A DNA stretch of 64,000 nt, from positions 2,690,255 to 2,754,254 of the forward strand of contig NZ_KI911563.1 in NCBI RefSeq assembly GCF_000515335.1. The letters run 5' to 3'. The first letter of the stretch is position 1. Every line of letters begins with the position of its first letter. Shown here piece by piece: positions 41,525-50,845 of the stretch. The notes under the pieces were generated by a model. The model was not told the origin of the DNA. It made no database searches and saw only the letters and a program-made list of their open reading frames with translations. This DNA is from Cohnella panacarvi Gsoil 349 (lineage in GTDB: Bacteria > Bacillota > Bacilli > Paenibacillales > Paenibacillaceae). Both the position numbers and the translations under genes were made by a program.

Positions 41525-43264
41525 TTAAACAGAAACCGCGCTCCCGAACTGCGCCGCGTTAAGCCGCGCATACGTGCCGCCCTTGGCGATGAGCGCTTCG
41601 TGCGTGCCGTCCTCCTCGATGCCTTCCTCGGTGACGACGATGATGCGGTCGGCGTGGCGAATCGTCGCCAAGCGGTGCGCGATGATGAGCGTCGTCCGGT
41701 TATGCGACAGCTCCTCGAGCGCCTGCTGAATCTGCTGCTCCGTCTCGGTGTCGAGCGCCGATGTCGCTTCGTCCAGGATGAGGATCGGCGGGTTCTTCAG
41801 GAAAATCCGCGCGATCGACAGCCGTTGCCGCTGCCCGCCGGACAGCTTGAGGCCGCGTTCGCCGATGAACGTGTCGAGCCCTTCCGGCAACGCCTTCAAC
41901 ATCTGCTCGAGATTCGCTTTGCGCGCCGCTTCCCAAATTTCCTCTTCGGTCGCACCGAGGCGTCCGTAGGCGATATTTTCGCGGATCGTTCCGTTGAACA
42001 AGAATACGTCCTGCTGCACGATGCCGATCTGGCCGCGCAGCGACTGCTGCGTCATGCCGCGAATGTCCATGCCGTCGATCGTGACCGCGCCTTCGTCGAT
42101 CTCGTAGAATCGCGGAATCAAGCTGCACAGCGTCGACTTGCCCGCTCCCGAAGGGCCGACCAGCGCCACCGTCTCGCCCGCGCGAATCCGCAAATCGATG
42201 TTCTTCAGCACATGCGCGTGGTTCTCGTACCCGAACGTCACGTTCTCGAACGCGATGTCCCCTCTGAGGCGCTCCACTTCCACCGCATCCGGCGCGTCCT
42301 TCACGTCAGGCACCGTATCCATCAGCTCGCAGTACCGTTTAAAGCCCGCCATCCCTTTCGGATACAGCTCCAAGAGCGCGTTGATTTTCTCGATCGGCTT
42401 CATGAAGATATTCACGTACAGCAGGAACCCGACCAGCTCGCCCGGCGTCAGCCGGTTTTGGTACGTGTACCACGCGCCGAACACGAGCACAATGATCTGA
42501 ATGAGCCGTGTCAACATATAGATGCTTGCCGACGTATAGGAGATCGTCAGGTACGAACTCAGCTTCGCGAGGCGGAATCCCCGGTTATTCTCCGTAAAAC
42601 GCTCCATCTCGAACTTCTCGTTGCTGAACGACTTCACGACGCGGATGCCTTGGACGCTGTCTTCGACGCGCGCGTTCACTTCGGCGATCTGCTCGAACAT
42701 CTTGGTCGCCGCTTTGTTCAGCTTCTGGTTGAAGTAGACGATAATCCAGGCGAGCAACGGAACCGCGACGAACGTAATGAGCGCCAGCTCCCAGTTCACC
42801 ATGAACATGATGCCGAATACGCCCGCGAGCGTCATGAGCGCGATGAACAAATCCTCGGGACCATGGTGCGCCATCTCGCCGAGATCGAATAAATCGTTCG
42901 TCATCCGGCTCATGATCTGCCCCGTCTTCGTGTTGTCGAAGAACCGGAACGACAGCTTCTGCACGTGCTCGTACAGTTTGCGCCGCATGTCGGTCTCGAT
43001 GTTGATCCCGAGCATATGCCCCCAATAGTTAACGATAAATTGCAAACCCATGCTGAGCAGGTACATCGCGAGCAGCGTCGCGCATACCCACGTGATCTTC
43101 CCCCAATTTTCCGTAGGAAGCAGCGTATCGATCATCCACTGAACGCCCATCGGGAACGCGAGCTCCAGCAAGGCGACCGCGATCGCGCAGCTAAAGTCGA
43201 GCATGAACAGCTTGCGGTAAGGCTTGTAGAGTACTAAAAAGCGACGCATCATTCCGAAAAACAC
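41525..43264 (-). CDS. ABC exporter, fused membrane and ATPase domains
   Basis: A half-transporter of 579 aa that probably works as a dimer. Residues about 15-310 are the six-helix ABC membrane domain; residues about 340-575 the ATPase, with Walker A GPSGAGKST, Q-loop QQDVFLFNGTIRENIAYG, signature LSGGQRQRLSIARI, Walker B ILILDEATSALD and the H-loop IAHRLATI. It belongs to the MsbA/YfiB multidrug or lipid exporter class. The PCD gene precedes it closely on the same strand. Confidence 0.93.
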   Translation of the reverse strand: MFFGMMRRFLVLYKPYRKLFMLDFSCAIAVALLELAFPMGVQWMIDTLLPTENWGKITWVCATLLAMYLLSMGLQFIVNYWGHMLGINIETDMRRKLYEHVQKLSFRFFDNTKTGQIMSRMTNDLFDLGEMAHHGPEDLFIALMTLAGVFGIMFMVNWELALITFVAVPLLAWIIVYFNQKLNKAATKMFEQIAEVNARVEDSVQGIRVVKSFSNEKFEMERFTENNRGFRLAKLSSYLTISYTSASIYMLTRLIQIIVLVFGAWYTYQNRLTPGELVGFLLYVNIFMKPIEKINALLELYPKGMAGFKRYCELMDTVPDVKDAPDAVEVERLRGDIAFENVTFGYENHAHVLKNIDLRIRAGETVALVGPSGAGKSTLCSLIPRFYEIDEGAVTIDGMDIRGMTQQSLRGQIGIVQQDVFLFNGTIRENIAYGRLGATEEEIWEAARKANLEQMLKALPEGLDTFIGERGLKLSGGQRQRLSIARIFLKNPPILILDEATSALDTETEQQIQQALEELSHNRTTLIIAHRLATIRHADRIIVVTEEGIEEDGTHEALIAKGGTYARLNAAQFGSAVSV

Positions 43265-43284
43265 CTCGACTTACTTGCGATATT

Positions 43285-43572
43285 CTAAGTATCGTAAGCC
43301 TTTGCGGCTTCGATGTCTAGTAGGGTGAGCCCGCCGGAGTGCCAGGTCGTCAGTCTCAGCGTCACTTTGCGATAGTCGACGGAGATGAACGGATGGTGCA
43401 CCTGTGCCTCGGCGATGCTCGCCACCTTGTTCACGAACGCGATCGCCTCCGGAAAAGAGGGGAACATGTACTTTTTCGCGATCGTGCGGCCGTCCTCTTC
43501 CAGCTTCCAGCCTTGGAGCTCGCCAAGACGGGCTTGCAGTTCCTGTTCGTGTAGTAATTCGTGCTTGGGCAT
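43285..43572 (-). CDS. Pterin-4a-carbinolamine dehydratase
   Basis: Soluble enzyme of 95 aa that dehydrates 4a-hydroxytetrahydropterins. The family pattern is intact: AQVHHPFISVDYRKVTLRLTTWHSGGLTLLDIEAA, containing the active-site His pair and the TxxHxxGGLTxxD-like tail. Length is normal. ATG at 43572 follows GGAGG. It precedes the ABC exporter. No phenylalanine hydroxylase is visible in the window, so the role may be pterin recycling or molybdopterin-related. Confidence 0.92.
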   Translation of the reverse strand: MPKHELLHEQELQARLGELQGWKLEEDGRTIAKKYMFPSFPEAIAFVNKVASIAEAQVHHPFISVDYRKVTLRLTTWHSGGLTLLDIEAAKAYDT

Positions 43573-43654
43573 GCGTAGGGAATGCCTCCTTTATATGCGA
43601 TCCGTTGCTCGCACTCGCGTTCCGTTAATAATAGAATAGCACGCGTACGCCGCT

Positions 43655-43856
43655 CAGGCCCGTTATTGTCGCTCTCTGCGACAATCTGGGGGCGCATGCG
43701 CCGATCCGACTCGTTATTGTCGCTCTCTGCGACAATCTGGGGGCGCATGTGCCGTTCTGGCCCGTTATTGTCGCTCTCTGCGACAATCTGGCGGCGCATG
43801 TGCCGTTCAGGCCCGTTATTGTCGCTCTGCGACAATCTGGGGGCGCATGCGCAAAT
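43655..43856. repeat. 51-bp minisatellite, four copies
   Basis: Four tandem units with a period of exactly 51 bp (ATTGTCGC starts at 43665, 43716, 43767 and 43818). Each unit has a palindromic core ATTGTCGC-TCTCT-GCGACAAT (shortened in the last) and a more variable half (GGCGCATGTGCCGTTCTGG). The array fills the gap between the PCD gene and the ECF S component. Because 51 is a multiple of three, several frames stay open; I do not think it is translated. Confidence 0.85.
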
Positions 43857-43881
43857 AACCGCACCCCCTAGAGGGTGCGGT

Positions 43882-44598
43882 TTACTCGGCAGTCGCGGCG
43901 ACCCGCTCCAGCGCCCCGTATTTACGCCGGTAGCGCTCCAATAGCCGTATCCACGAAGGCGCGAACGCCGTCAGGAAGAACACGTTGGCCACCGCGTGAA
44001 TCGAATCGAACGGCAAGCCGAGCGCGTACTTGGCAACGACCGCGTTCCACGATTGCGTCTGCATCCATTGGTCGAGCGCGAGCGTCAAATTCATGATCCA
44101 TCCGAAAATAAAGCCCCACGCAAGCCCGAACAAAGCGAGCGGAACCCGTCGTCTGCGCCATTCGCTGCGGTGCGCGAACAGTCCGGCCGTGTAACCGGCC
44201 AATCCCCAAGCGAACATCTGCCACGGGGTCCACGGCCCTTGGCCGAGGAAGAAATTCGATACGAGTCCAGCCGTCGCGCCGACCATCCAGCCCGCTTCCG
44301 CGCCGAACACGACGCCCGAGACGATGACGACGAACGTTACCGGCGTAAAGCCGGGGAGCAGCGGGGCGAACGGGATGCGGCTCACCGTCGCGACCACCGC
44401 CATAACGACGATCAGCATGAGCTCGCGGGCTTTGCGCTCGCGCCGCTCGAAACGCAGCGCGAACGGGATCATCGACAGCAGCACCAGCACGAGGCCGATG
44501 AGCAGCGAGTTGCCCCGCTCCAGCGCGACGTAAGCAAGCGCGACGTAGGCTGCGGCTATAGGCGCGATAAGCCATTTGGCGGATAGGTTCCTATTCAT
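43882..44598 (-). CDS. ECF transporter S component (probably cobalamin)
   Basis: Substrate-binding membrane subunit of an energy-coupling-factor importer, 238 aa, with about six spans and the S-component layout (IVVMAVVATVSRIPFAPLLPGFTPVTFVVIVSGVVFGAEAGWMVGATAGLVSNFFLGQGPWTPWQMFAWGL). The ATG at 44598 has GGAGGTG 9 nt upstream and overlaps the ATPase stop (ATGA). It is the last gene of the cobalamin-riboswitch operon, so vitamin B12 or a precursor is the likely substrate; that is inference from context. Confidence 0.85.
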   Translation of the reverse strand: MNRNLSAKWLIAPIAAAYVALAYVALERGNSLLIGLVLVLLSMIPFALRFERRERKARELMLIVVMAVVATVSRIPFAPLLPGFTPVTFVVIVSGVVFGAEAGWMVGATAGLVSNFFLGQGPWTPWQMFAWGLAGYTAGLFAHRSEWRRRRVPLALFGLAWGFIFGWIMNLTLALDQWMQTQSWNAVVAKYALGLPFDSIHAVANVFFLTAFAPSWIRLLERYRRKYGALERVAATAE

Positions 44599-46400
44599 CG
44601 CGGCGTCACCTCCGCTGCTTGGCGTGTTGTTCCGTTGCCTGCGATTAGCCGATGGATCGGGGGCGCGTAGAACACGTTGCCTTGGAAGAATGGTTCGGGC
44701 TCGCCGTCCGCGACGATCTCCCCGTGGAACAGCAGCGCGCAACGGTTCGCGTAGGCCGCGGCGAATTCCACGTCGTGCGTCGCCATGAGCAGCGTCGTGC
44801 CTTGGCGGTGGATGTCGGCGAGATGGGCGCCGAGAGCGGCCTTCAGATACGGGTCGAGCCCTTTCGTCGGCTCATCGAGCAATAGCAACTGCGGCTGGCC
44901 GAGCAACGTCATCGCGAGCGCGCCCAGTTGCTGCTCGCCGCCGCTCAGATCGTGCGGATGACGTCGCAGCAGCTCAGCCAAGCCGAAGCGGCCGGCAATG
45001 TCGCGCGCGGCTTGGTCCGCATTCGCTGCCCCGGCGCGTGCTGCCGCCGCCGTCAGGTCGGCGAGCAGCGTCTCGTGCGCGTAGTGCAGCAGCGGGTTCT
45101 GGGCCAAGTAGCCGATGGCGGCGAACCTGGCCCTCGGTTTGAGACGGGCGAGCGGCGCGCCCTCGAGGCGGACGCTGCCCCGCAGCGGGTCGCGCAGCCC
45201 CGCGAGCAGCTGAAGCAGCGTCGACTTGCCGCTGCCGTTGCCGCCGAACAGCGCGACCCAGTCGCCGCGCTCGATACGCCAATCCAATCCCCGCAGCACG
45301 GCGGGGGATTTCTTGTCATAGGCGAAGAACAGCTCGTCGGCCCGGAGTATAGGAGGTGTCCCGGCAGCCTTATGGCCATTATCCCCTTTGGTCAGGGGAA
45401 TTTCCGCATGCTGCCATTGATCGCTATCCCCTTTGCTCAGGAGAATTTCCGTGCTCTGCCATTGATCGCTATCCCCTCTGGTCAGGGGAACTCCCGCACG
45501 TTGTCGTTGACCGCTATCCCCTCCGCTCAGGTGCGTGACAGAAGAGGCCGAAGCCCGCACGCTTGCTTGCTCCGACACAATCCACGCCCGCGCCTCCTTC
45601 ACCGTCAGTGGCGGCCGACCTAACTCGCCTGCATTATGCTCCAGCGCCCAGCGAGTAACCGACGGAAGCCAAGCGTCCCAATGCTCGTCTCGTCGCCGCC
45701 ACGCTTCGCGCGCGAATGTCCGCGAATCGCCGTTGTAGACGATTCTTCCTCGCTCCATGCGGACAACGCGGTCCGCAATCGGAAGCAGATCGTCGACGCG
45801 ATGCTCGCTCATGATAACCGTGATGCCCCACTCGTCGTTCAGCCGCTTGATCATCCCCAGCAGCTCCCGTGCCGCTAACGGATCCAATTGCGCGAGCGGC
45901 TCGTCGAGCAGTAGCACCCGCGGCTGCAGCATGATCGCCGCCGCCAAGTTCACAAGCTGCTTCTGCCCGCCGGACAGCTCATCCGTGCGCCTCCCGAGCA
46001 ACGGCTCCAAGCCGAAGAAGCCCGACATCTCCGCGAGCCGCCGGCGCATCGCGTCGCGCGGCAAGCCGAAATTCTCCATGCCGAACGCCAGCTCATGCTC
46101 GACCGTATCCACGACGAGCTGATTGTCCGGATGCTGCATAACCAGCCCGACCTGCGCGGCCAGCTCCCGAGCAGGCCAGTCTTGCAGCGGCACGCCGCCG
46201 AGCGCGATCGCGCCGCTAACCCGACCGCCCGGCGATACCTCCCGCTTCAACAGCCGCAGCAACGTCGATTTCCCGCTGCCGGACGGTCCGCACAGCACGA
46301 CGAATTCGCCGGGTTCGACCGCCAGCGAGACGGCGGAGATCGCCGGGCTAGCGGCATCCGGATAGGCGAAAGTCAATTGTTCGAGGCTAAGATGCGCCAT
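44595..46400 (-). CDS. ECF transporter fused A-A' ATPase with repeat linker
   Basis: A 601-aa protein with two ATP-binding domains. The first (about 1-240) has Walker A CGPSGSGKST, signature LSGGQKQLVNLAAA, LLLDEPLAQLD. The second (about 345-590) has GGNGSGKST, LSGGEQQLGALAM, LLLDEPTKGLD. The linker contains a 15-residue repeat (GDSDQWQ-type) from a DNA minisatellite (45369-45530). The ATG at 46400 overlaps the T-component end by 28 bp; a longer N-terminus in this frame is only the reverse frame of that gene. It powers the cobalamin importer. Confidence 0.92.
   Translation of the reverse strand: MAHLSLEQLTFAYPDAASPAISAVSLAVEPGEFVVLCGPSGSGKSTLLRLLKREVSPGGRVSGAIALGGVPLQDWPARELAAQVGLVMQHPDNQLVVDTVEHELAFGMENFGLPRDAMRRRLAEMSGFFGLEPLLGRRTDELSGGQKQLVNLAAAIMLQPRVLLLDEPLAQLDPLAARELLGMIKRLNDEWGITVIMSEHRVDDLLPIADRVVRMERGRIVYNGDSRTFAREAWRRRDEHWDAWLPSVTRWALEHNAGELGRPPLTVKEARAWIVSEQASVRASASSVTHLSGGDSGQRQRAGVPLTRGDSDQWQSTEILLSKGDSDQWQHAEIPLTKGDNGHKAAGTPPILRADELFFAYDKKSPAVLRGLDWRIERGDWVALFGGNGSGKSTLLQLLAGLRDPLRGSVRLEGAPLARLKPRARFAAIGYLAQNPLLHYAHETLLADLTAAAARAGAANADQAARDIAGRFGLAELLRRHPHDLSGGEQQLGALAMTLLGQPQLLLLDEPTKGLDPYLKAALGAHLADIHRQGTTLLMATHDVEFAAAYANRCALLFHGEIVADGEPEPFFQGNVFYAPPIHRLIAGNGTTRQAAEVTPR
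45369..45530. repeat. 45-bp minisatellite inside the fused ATPase gene
   Basis: Four tandem units with a period of 45 bp (ATCCCC starts at 45381, 45426, 45471 and 45516). Each has the palindromic core TCCCCT-TTGGTC-AGGGGA. It encodes a 15-residue repeat in the linker between the two ATPase domains. The insertion keeps the frame. Confidence 0.85.
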
Positions 46401-47266
46401 GCTCTGCGATCCCTCCATTCCAAGCCTAGCGGCATAATAAGAAATCCAATATAGCCAACCATTGCCGCGACGTCTCCCGCCGACAACCGGAAGCTGCCTA
46501 GCCGAGGATAAATGTCCATGATCCCGTGGCCGCCGCCCCACGCCGCGACGACTCCGGCCGCGCAGAAGAGCAATCCGCCCAGCGTCCAGCCGTCCCGCGC
46601 CCGGAACCGGTAGCCAAAGTACGAGCTCCGCGTTCCCGTTCCGTACCCTCTTGCCTGCATCGAATCGGCCGTCTGAAGCGCATCCTCCAGCGCCCACGCC
46701 AGCAGCGTGACTACGATTCTCGCACCGTTCCTGGCCCGAACCGCCAATGGGCCTTCCGTAACCGTCACGCCCCGCGTTCTCTGAACGAGCATCAACTCTC
46801 CCATCCTTCGGCGAAGCCGAGGTACCAAACCGATGGCCATCATGGCGACGAGCGCAACCTTGGGAGATACCCTGGCGAACAGGAACAGGAACTTCTGCTC
46901 CGTCATGACCAAACGGTAGGAGACGAACAGCGTTAACACGAACACAATCGACATCGCGAGCGTCACCCCGTAGACGACCGATTCCAGCGTCAACGGCATA
47001 TCCCCCCAATAGGCGATAACCGTCCGGCCCCTGTGAGACAGAATCGGATTCGTCACCAGGATCAGGATGAATCCGGCGACCATCGGGATGCTCCACTTGC
47101 GCCACTCCCGCCCCCCGTCCAGATGAACGTTCACGAGGATAGCCGCCAGCCAAGCCGCAGCGAGCAATACCGGGTGAAACAGCAACATGCCGAAGGTTAT
47201 CCCCCCGGCATAGTAGACGAACACGACGGTCGGATGCAGCGACCGGAAGCCGAAGCCTTCGCTCAT
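46373..47266 (-). CDS. ECF transporter T component
   Basis: Transmembrane coupling subunit of 297 aa, CbiQ/EcfT family. Membrane spans dominate the N-terminal half (FVYYAGGITFGMLLFHPVLLAAAWLAAILVNV). The cytoplasmic coupling helices carry the two conserved Ala-Arg-Gly-type motifs: LVQRTRGVTVTEG and ADSMQARGYGTGTRSSY. ATG at 47266 follows GAGGAG and overlaps the DUF4430 gene's end by 4 bp. It connects the S component to the fused ATPase. Confidence 0.92.
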   Translation of the reverse strand: MSEGFGFRSLHPTVVFVYYAGGITFGMLLFHPVLLAAAWLAAILVNVHLDGGREWRKWSIPMVAGFILILVTNPILSHRGRTVIAYWGDMPLTLESVVYGVTLAMSIVFVLTLFVSYRLVMTEQKFLFLFARVSPKVALVAMMAIGLVPRLRRRMGELMLVQRTRGVTVTEGPLAVRARNGARIVVTLLAWALEDALQTADSMQARGYGTGTRSSYFGYRFRARDGWTLGGLLFCAAGVVAAWGGGHGIMDIYPRLGSFRLSAGDVAAMVGYIGFLIMPLGLEWRDRRAWRILASNN

Positions 47267-47937
47267 GGCGCAGACTCCTCTCCGGATGCGGCAAGCTCGT
47301 CGCTATTCACATAGATCCACTCGAGCCGATCTCCCGGCTCCAGCTCGTACACGCCCGCCCCTAGATCAGACACGACGCCGTTCACCCTGAACTTCCACCC
47401 GCTGGTCGGACCGTTGTCGAACTCGTACAGCCCGTCGATTCCTTCTATATAAGTGAACGCGCCGCTGCCCCGAATTTCGTAGGCCAGCCGGTGCGCTTTA
47501 GCTACCCGCTTCAGCACGGAGGCCGCGGTATCCCCGTCCTTCAGGTCCACCTGCTCGTTATCGACGATCGTACCCCATTCCTCATTCCCCATGATGGAAA
47601 ATACAACTCTCTGCGCAACAGGCTCCGAAGGTTCCGCCGATGCCTCGACTTCCGGCTTTTCCTCGCCCGTGGCTGCCCGTCCTGAGCTTGGCGCAGCGGC
47701 GCTCGCGCTAGGCGCAGGCGATGCCTCTACTTCCGGTGTCTCCGCAGCGGCGGAGGAAGAAGCGACCGGCGATGCCGACGGAACGGCAGTCGCGGCGTCC
47801 GGAGCCGACGGCTTCGGCGATGCCGAGGCAGCGGCCGGGGGCGATGACGGACTTACGTCGTTGCCGTTAACGCCCGAACATCCCGCAAGAACGAACAATG
47901 CGATTACAATAGCCGCTAAACCGCGCAACGCTTTCAT
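47263..47937 (-). CDS. DUF4430 lipoprotein of the cobalamin operon
   Basis: A 224-aa lipoprotein with lipobox VLAGC, a long Ser/Ala/Pro-rich spacer (about 25-110), and a C-terminal DUF4430 domain (ASVLKRVAKAHRLAYEIRGSG ... YEFDNGPTSGWKFRVNGVV ... LEPGDRLEWIYVN). DUF4430 is the domain of the C-terminal half of transcobalamin and intrinsic factor. Anchored outside the membrane, it may take cobalamin from the surface protein encoded upstream and deliver it to the ECF importer. Overlaps the T-component start by 4 bp. Confidence 0.85.
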   Translation of the reverse strand: MKALRGLAAIVIALFVLAGCSGVNGNDVSPSSPPAAASASPKPSAPDAATAVPSASPVASSSAAAETPEVEASPAPSASAAAPSSGRAATGEEKPEVEASAEPSEPVAQRVVFSIMGNEEWGTIVDNEQVDLKDGDTAASVLKRVAKAHRLAYEIRGSGAFTYIEGIDGLYEFDNGPTSGWKFRVNGVVSDLGAGVYELEPGDRLEWIYVNSDELAASGEESAP

Positions 47938-47980
47938 CGCTTCCCCTCCTTTCTTTCATCCTACTCTATGTTTAAGCCTT

Positions 47981-50704
47981 TTATTTCGCGAGATTGGCAA
48001 CGAGAATGCGCGCGGAGATTACGGCCGCTTGCTCGCGCGTAAGCGTCGCTTTCGGCGAGAAGTTTCCTTCATACGCCGTCATCCAGCCGCCGGACATCGC
48101 CGCTTGAATCGATTCCGACGCGCCTGCGCTCGCTTTCTTCTCATCCTTCAGCACGATGGTCTCCGAAGCCTCCAGTTTCAGCGCTCTGGTCAGCAGCATC
48201 GCCGCTTGCTCGCGGGTCAGCGTCGCATCCGGCGCGAACTGCGTCTTCGACACGCCGCTCACCAATCCGGCTTTGACCGCTGCCGCGACTTCTTCGGCGT
48301 ACCAAGCCTTCGCGGGCGCATCCTTAAACGGCGTCGGCGCAGCCTCGTCGGCCTTCAAACCAAGCGCCCGTACGAGCGCCGACACGAACTCCGCGCGCGT
48401 GACGGCTTGCTGCGGTTTAAAACCAGCTTTCGCGCTGTCGCCGACGCCTAGCATCGCGCCCGATGCTCTCGCGATGCGTACCGACGATAGCGCCCATGTC
48501 GCGACCGAATTCTCGTCCGAGTAGCTTCCGGTTACCGCCAGCGGCTGCACGCTGCGCACTACGTTAGGCGCCGCGTCTGTCGCGTAGCCCGTAACTTCGA
48601 GCCCGTAGAAGCCTTCTTGCACGCCTTTCAATACGGCCTTGCCGTTCGCATCGGTCACCGCCATGCTTGCGCCTGCCTTCACGGTTGCGCCGACCAGCGG
48701 CTGCTCCGGATCGAAGCCGCCCGTCTCCCAGTTCCACGGACGATTCGTTACTTTAACCGCAACATCCTGTCCCGGCAACGGCCGGGCGGGGCTCACCGTA
48801 ACCGGCTCCGCGAGCTTCGTTGCGTCCCCGCCGTAATAGACGACAACTTCGTCTCCGTCTTCCAACAGGTACGAATCGATACCTACGGAAGGATAAATCC
48901 ACTGACCGCCGCGCAATACCGCATAATACCATCCGTCAAACCCGCCAAACTTCGCAATGGCCACTCCGCCGATCGAATCGATTATGCTGCCGAAATCCAT
49001 CTTATTCACATGGTATTCGACGCCCTTATCTTTCAGCAAAGCTTCCACCGCTTCAAGCGCAAGACCGCCGCTTGCCTGACCGGAAGCGATAACGCCAGCA
49101 TCGCCCTCTACCCGCACGTTCACATGCTTCGTATAAGAATCGACGTCCAGCTTGGATTCCCAAGCGACATAAGCCGGCGCCTTGCCGTTCGCGTACCCCG
49201 TCACCTCGACGGCAACGGTTCCAGCATCGTGCAGCGTCAAGCTCGCAAAGCCCTTGTCGTCCGTAACCGCGACCTGATCGCCGATCTTAACCGTCGCATT
49301 CTCCGCCGGACTTACGACCGTTTTGCCGCTTTCCCAATCGTACGTCTCTTTCTCGACCTTCACGGTCACCGGCAGATTCGCTCTCGGCATCGCCGGCTCG
49401 AACGCCACGGAATGAATGAGCTGCGTGCCGACGTCTCCGTAATAGACGTGAATTTGATCTCCGGCTTTAAGCGAGAATGTCGCCATGCCTTCCATGATCG
49501 TAACCCACGAGCCGTCGCGTTTAACCGCGAAGTTCCAACCATCAAAGCCGCCTAGCTCGCCGTTCTTCAATCCGGCAACCTCGGTCACATAGAATCCGAG
49601 CGACGGATCCCGCGTAACCGTATATTCCGTACCCGCGGCCTTCAATACGTTCACAAGCGCCTCGAGCGCCGTCTTCCCCATCGCCGGCCCGCCTGCCAGC
49701 GTGCCGTTCAACCCCGTTACCTCAACCGAAGCTTTTCCCGAAGCTCCGACTCCCGCGCCCGCATACAATCCCGGCAGACCGTCCATCCAGCGGTCGACTG
49801 CCGCAAGGGCGAGCATCGCGTTGAACGTTGCCATCGTGTCCGCTTTGCCGCCGGCCGTATGCGCGAACCGTCCGTCCGCCAAGCGGAATTCCAGCAACCG
49901 CGCCAGCGGCGATACGCCGTTCTTCACGAATCGCGCGTCGTTCGCCGGATCGATGCCGAGCGAGGTCAGCGCGATAATGACCTGCGCCGAGCTTTCGCTC
50001 GATTCCGTCGGCTTGCCGAAGCCTCCCGTCGCCAACTGGGCCGAGGACAGCCAGGCTAGCGCCGCATCAACAGCCGCCTTAACTTCCGTACGATCTTGAT
50101 ATGGCGCAAGCGCCGTCAGCACGATACCCGTTACGTCTACGTCGCTCTTGCCTGACGCAAGAGACCAACCGCCTTCCGCGCCGCGATTGTCGATCAGCCA
50201 CTCGATCAGCTTATCGCGGGTCCATGCGGCATCTTGACCGGGCTCGTACCCCGTCGCATCGAACGCCATTAGCGCGTACGCCGGAGCGTTCGGTCCTTGC
50301 GCCGTCATTTTCCCGAATGTCGCGATTGTATCCAATAGGTTAACCTTCGCTGCTCCAATGCTCGTCGCGTCTCCGCCGCTGGCGTTAACCGCGAGGGCAA
50401 CGCGGGCGTAGTCCGTAACTAAGCGAAGGCTTCCGTCCGTCACGCTTTTCTCCGCAACCTTCATATACCGGTCCGCGATCGGCTTGCCCGAGCGCGCCAT
50501 CCCGAACGCGGTCCATTCGCCGGCCGGCTCCGTCTGCCCCAATAACTCCTGCAGTTGACCCAAAGCCTGCGCGACCTGCGCCTTCGTCGGAGCCGCATCA
50601 ACGCCCTCGGCATGCGCGCTTCCAGCGAATGCGCCTAACCCGCCCTGTAATACGACCGCCAAGGCCAGCACGGCGCTCAGCCATACTCGCCGCATTCTAC
50701 CCAT
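47981..50704 (-). CDS. Transcobalamin-like SLH surface protein
   Basis: A secreted protein of about 907 aa. A signal peptide (VWLSAVLALAVVLQGGLGAF) is followed by an alpha/alpha-toroid region of squalene-cyclase type (WTRDKLIEWLIDNRGAEGGW; AALAWLSSAQLATGGFGKP) at about 60-310, then two DUF4430 domains (GGFDGWNFAVKRDGSWV and GGFDGWYYAVLRGGQWI), and two or three SLH modules at the C-terminus. Toroid plus DUF4430 is the architecture of animal transcobalamin. It is first in the B12-riboswitch operon, so it probably captures cobalamin at the S-layer. ATG at 50704 is the best start; upstream frame is open but lacks signals. Confidence 0.85.
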   Translation of the reverse strand: MGRMRRVWLSAVLALAVVLQGGLGAFAGSAHAEGVDAAPTKAQVAQALGQLQELLGQTEPAGEWTAFGMARSGKPIADRYMKVAEKSVTDGSLRLVTDYARVALAVNASGGDATSIGAAKVNLLDTIATFGKMTAQGPNAPAYALMAFDATGYEPGQDAAWTRDKLIEWLIDNRGAEGGWSLASGKSDVDVTGIVLTALAPYQDRTEVKAAVDAALAWLSSAQLATGGFGKPTESSESSAQVIIALTSLGIDPANDARFVKNGVSPLARLLEFRLADGRFAHTAGGKADTMATFNAMLALAAVDRWMDGLPGLYAGAGVGASGKASVEVTGLNGTLAGGPAMGKTALEALVNVLKAAGTEYTVTRDPSLGFYVTEVAGLKNGELGGFDGWNFAVKRDGSWVTIMEGMATFSLKAGDQIHVYYGDVGTQLIHSVAFEPAMPRANLPVTVKVEKETYDWESGKTVVSPAENATVKIGDQVAVTDDKGFASLTLHDAGTVAVEVTGYANGKAPAYVAWESKLDVDSYTKHVNVRVEGDAGVIASGQASGGLALEAVEALLKDKGVEYHVNKMDFGSIIDSIGGVAIAKFGGFDGWYYAVLRGGQWIYPSVGIDSYLLEDGDEVVVYYGGDATKLAEPVTVSPARPLPGQDVAVKVTNRPWNWETGGFDPEQPLVGATVKAGASMAVTDANGKAVLKGVQEGFYGLEVTGYATDAAPNVVRSVQPLAVTGSYSDENSVATWALSSVRIARASGAMLGVGDSAKAGFKPQQAVTRAEFVSALVRALGLKADEAAPTPFKDAPAKAWYAEEVAAAVKAGLVSGVSKTQFAPDATLTREQAAMLLTRALKLEASETIVLKDEKKASAGASESIQAAMSGGWMTAYEGNFSPKATLTREQAAVISARILVANLAK

Positions 50705-50810
50705 CGTCCCCCGTACTCCCGTTCCCAATCCGATCTCCTCCTCGATTCGCTCCGTCTGCCTCGACTCAACCGCATCTAAGCAACCCTCGGCTTCCCATAT
50801 CCGTAACAAC

Positions 50811-50845
50811 ACAAAAAGCATCCCCCGTAAGTCAGAGGGATGCTT
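50811..50845 (-). terminator. Intrinsic terminator of the cobalamin riboswitch
   Basis: AAGCATCCC pairs with GGGATGCTT, and leftward the exit is TTTTTGTG. It lies between the riboswitch and the first gene's start, the right place for transcription attenuation when cobalamin is bound. Confidence 0.8.

Noticed and set aside
41507..42892. Long rightward open frame of 461 codons
   Set aside because: It lies wholly antisense to the ABC exporter, whose motifs are complete. The frame is Arg/His/Asp-rich, as expected from reverse reading of GC-rich codons, and has no ribosome site.
46401..47294. N-terminal extension of the fused ECF ATPase to 899 residues
   Set aside because: The extra 298 codons are another frame of the EcfT gene, low in hydrophobic order and without motifs; the ATPase proper begins at ATG 46400 with a ribosome site.
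48617..49555. Rightward 312-codon frame
   Set aside because: It is antisense to the transcobalamin-like gene and has no ribosome site or known domain.
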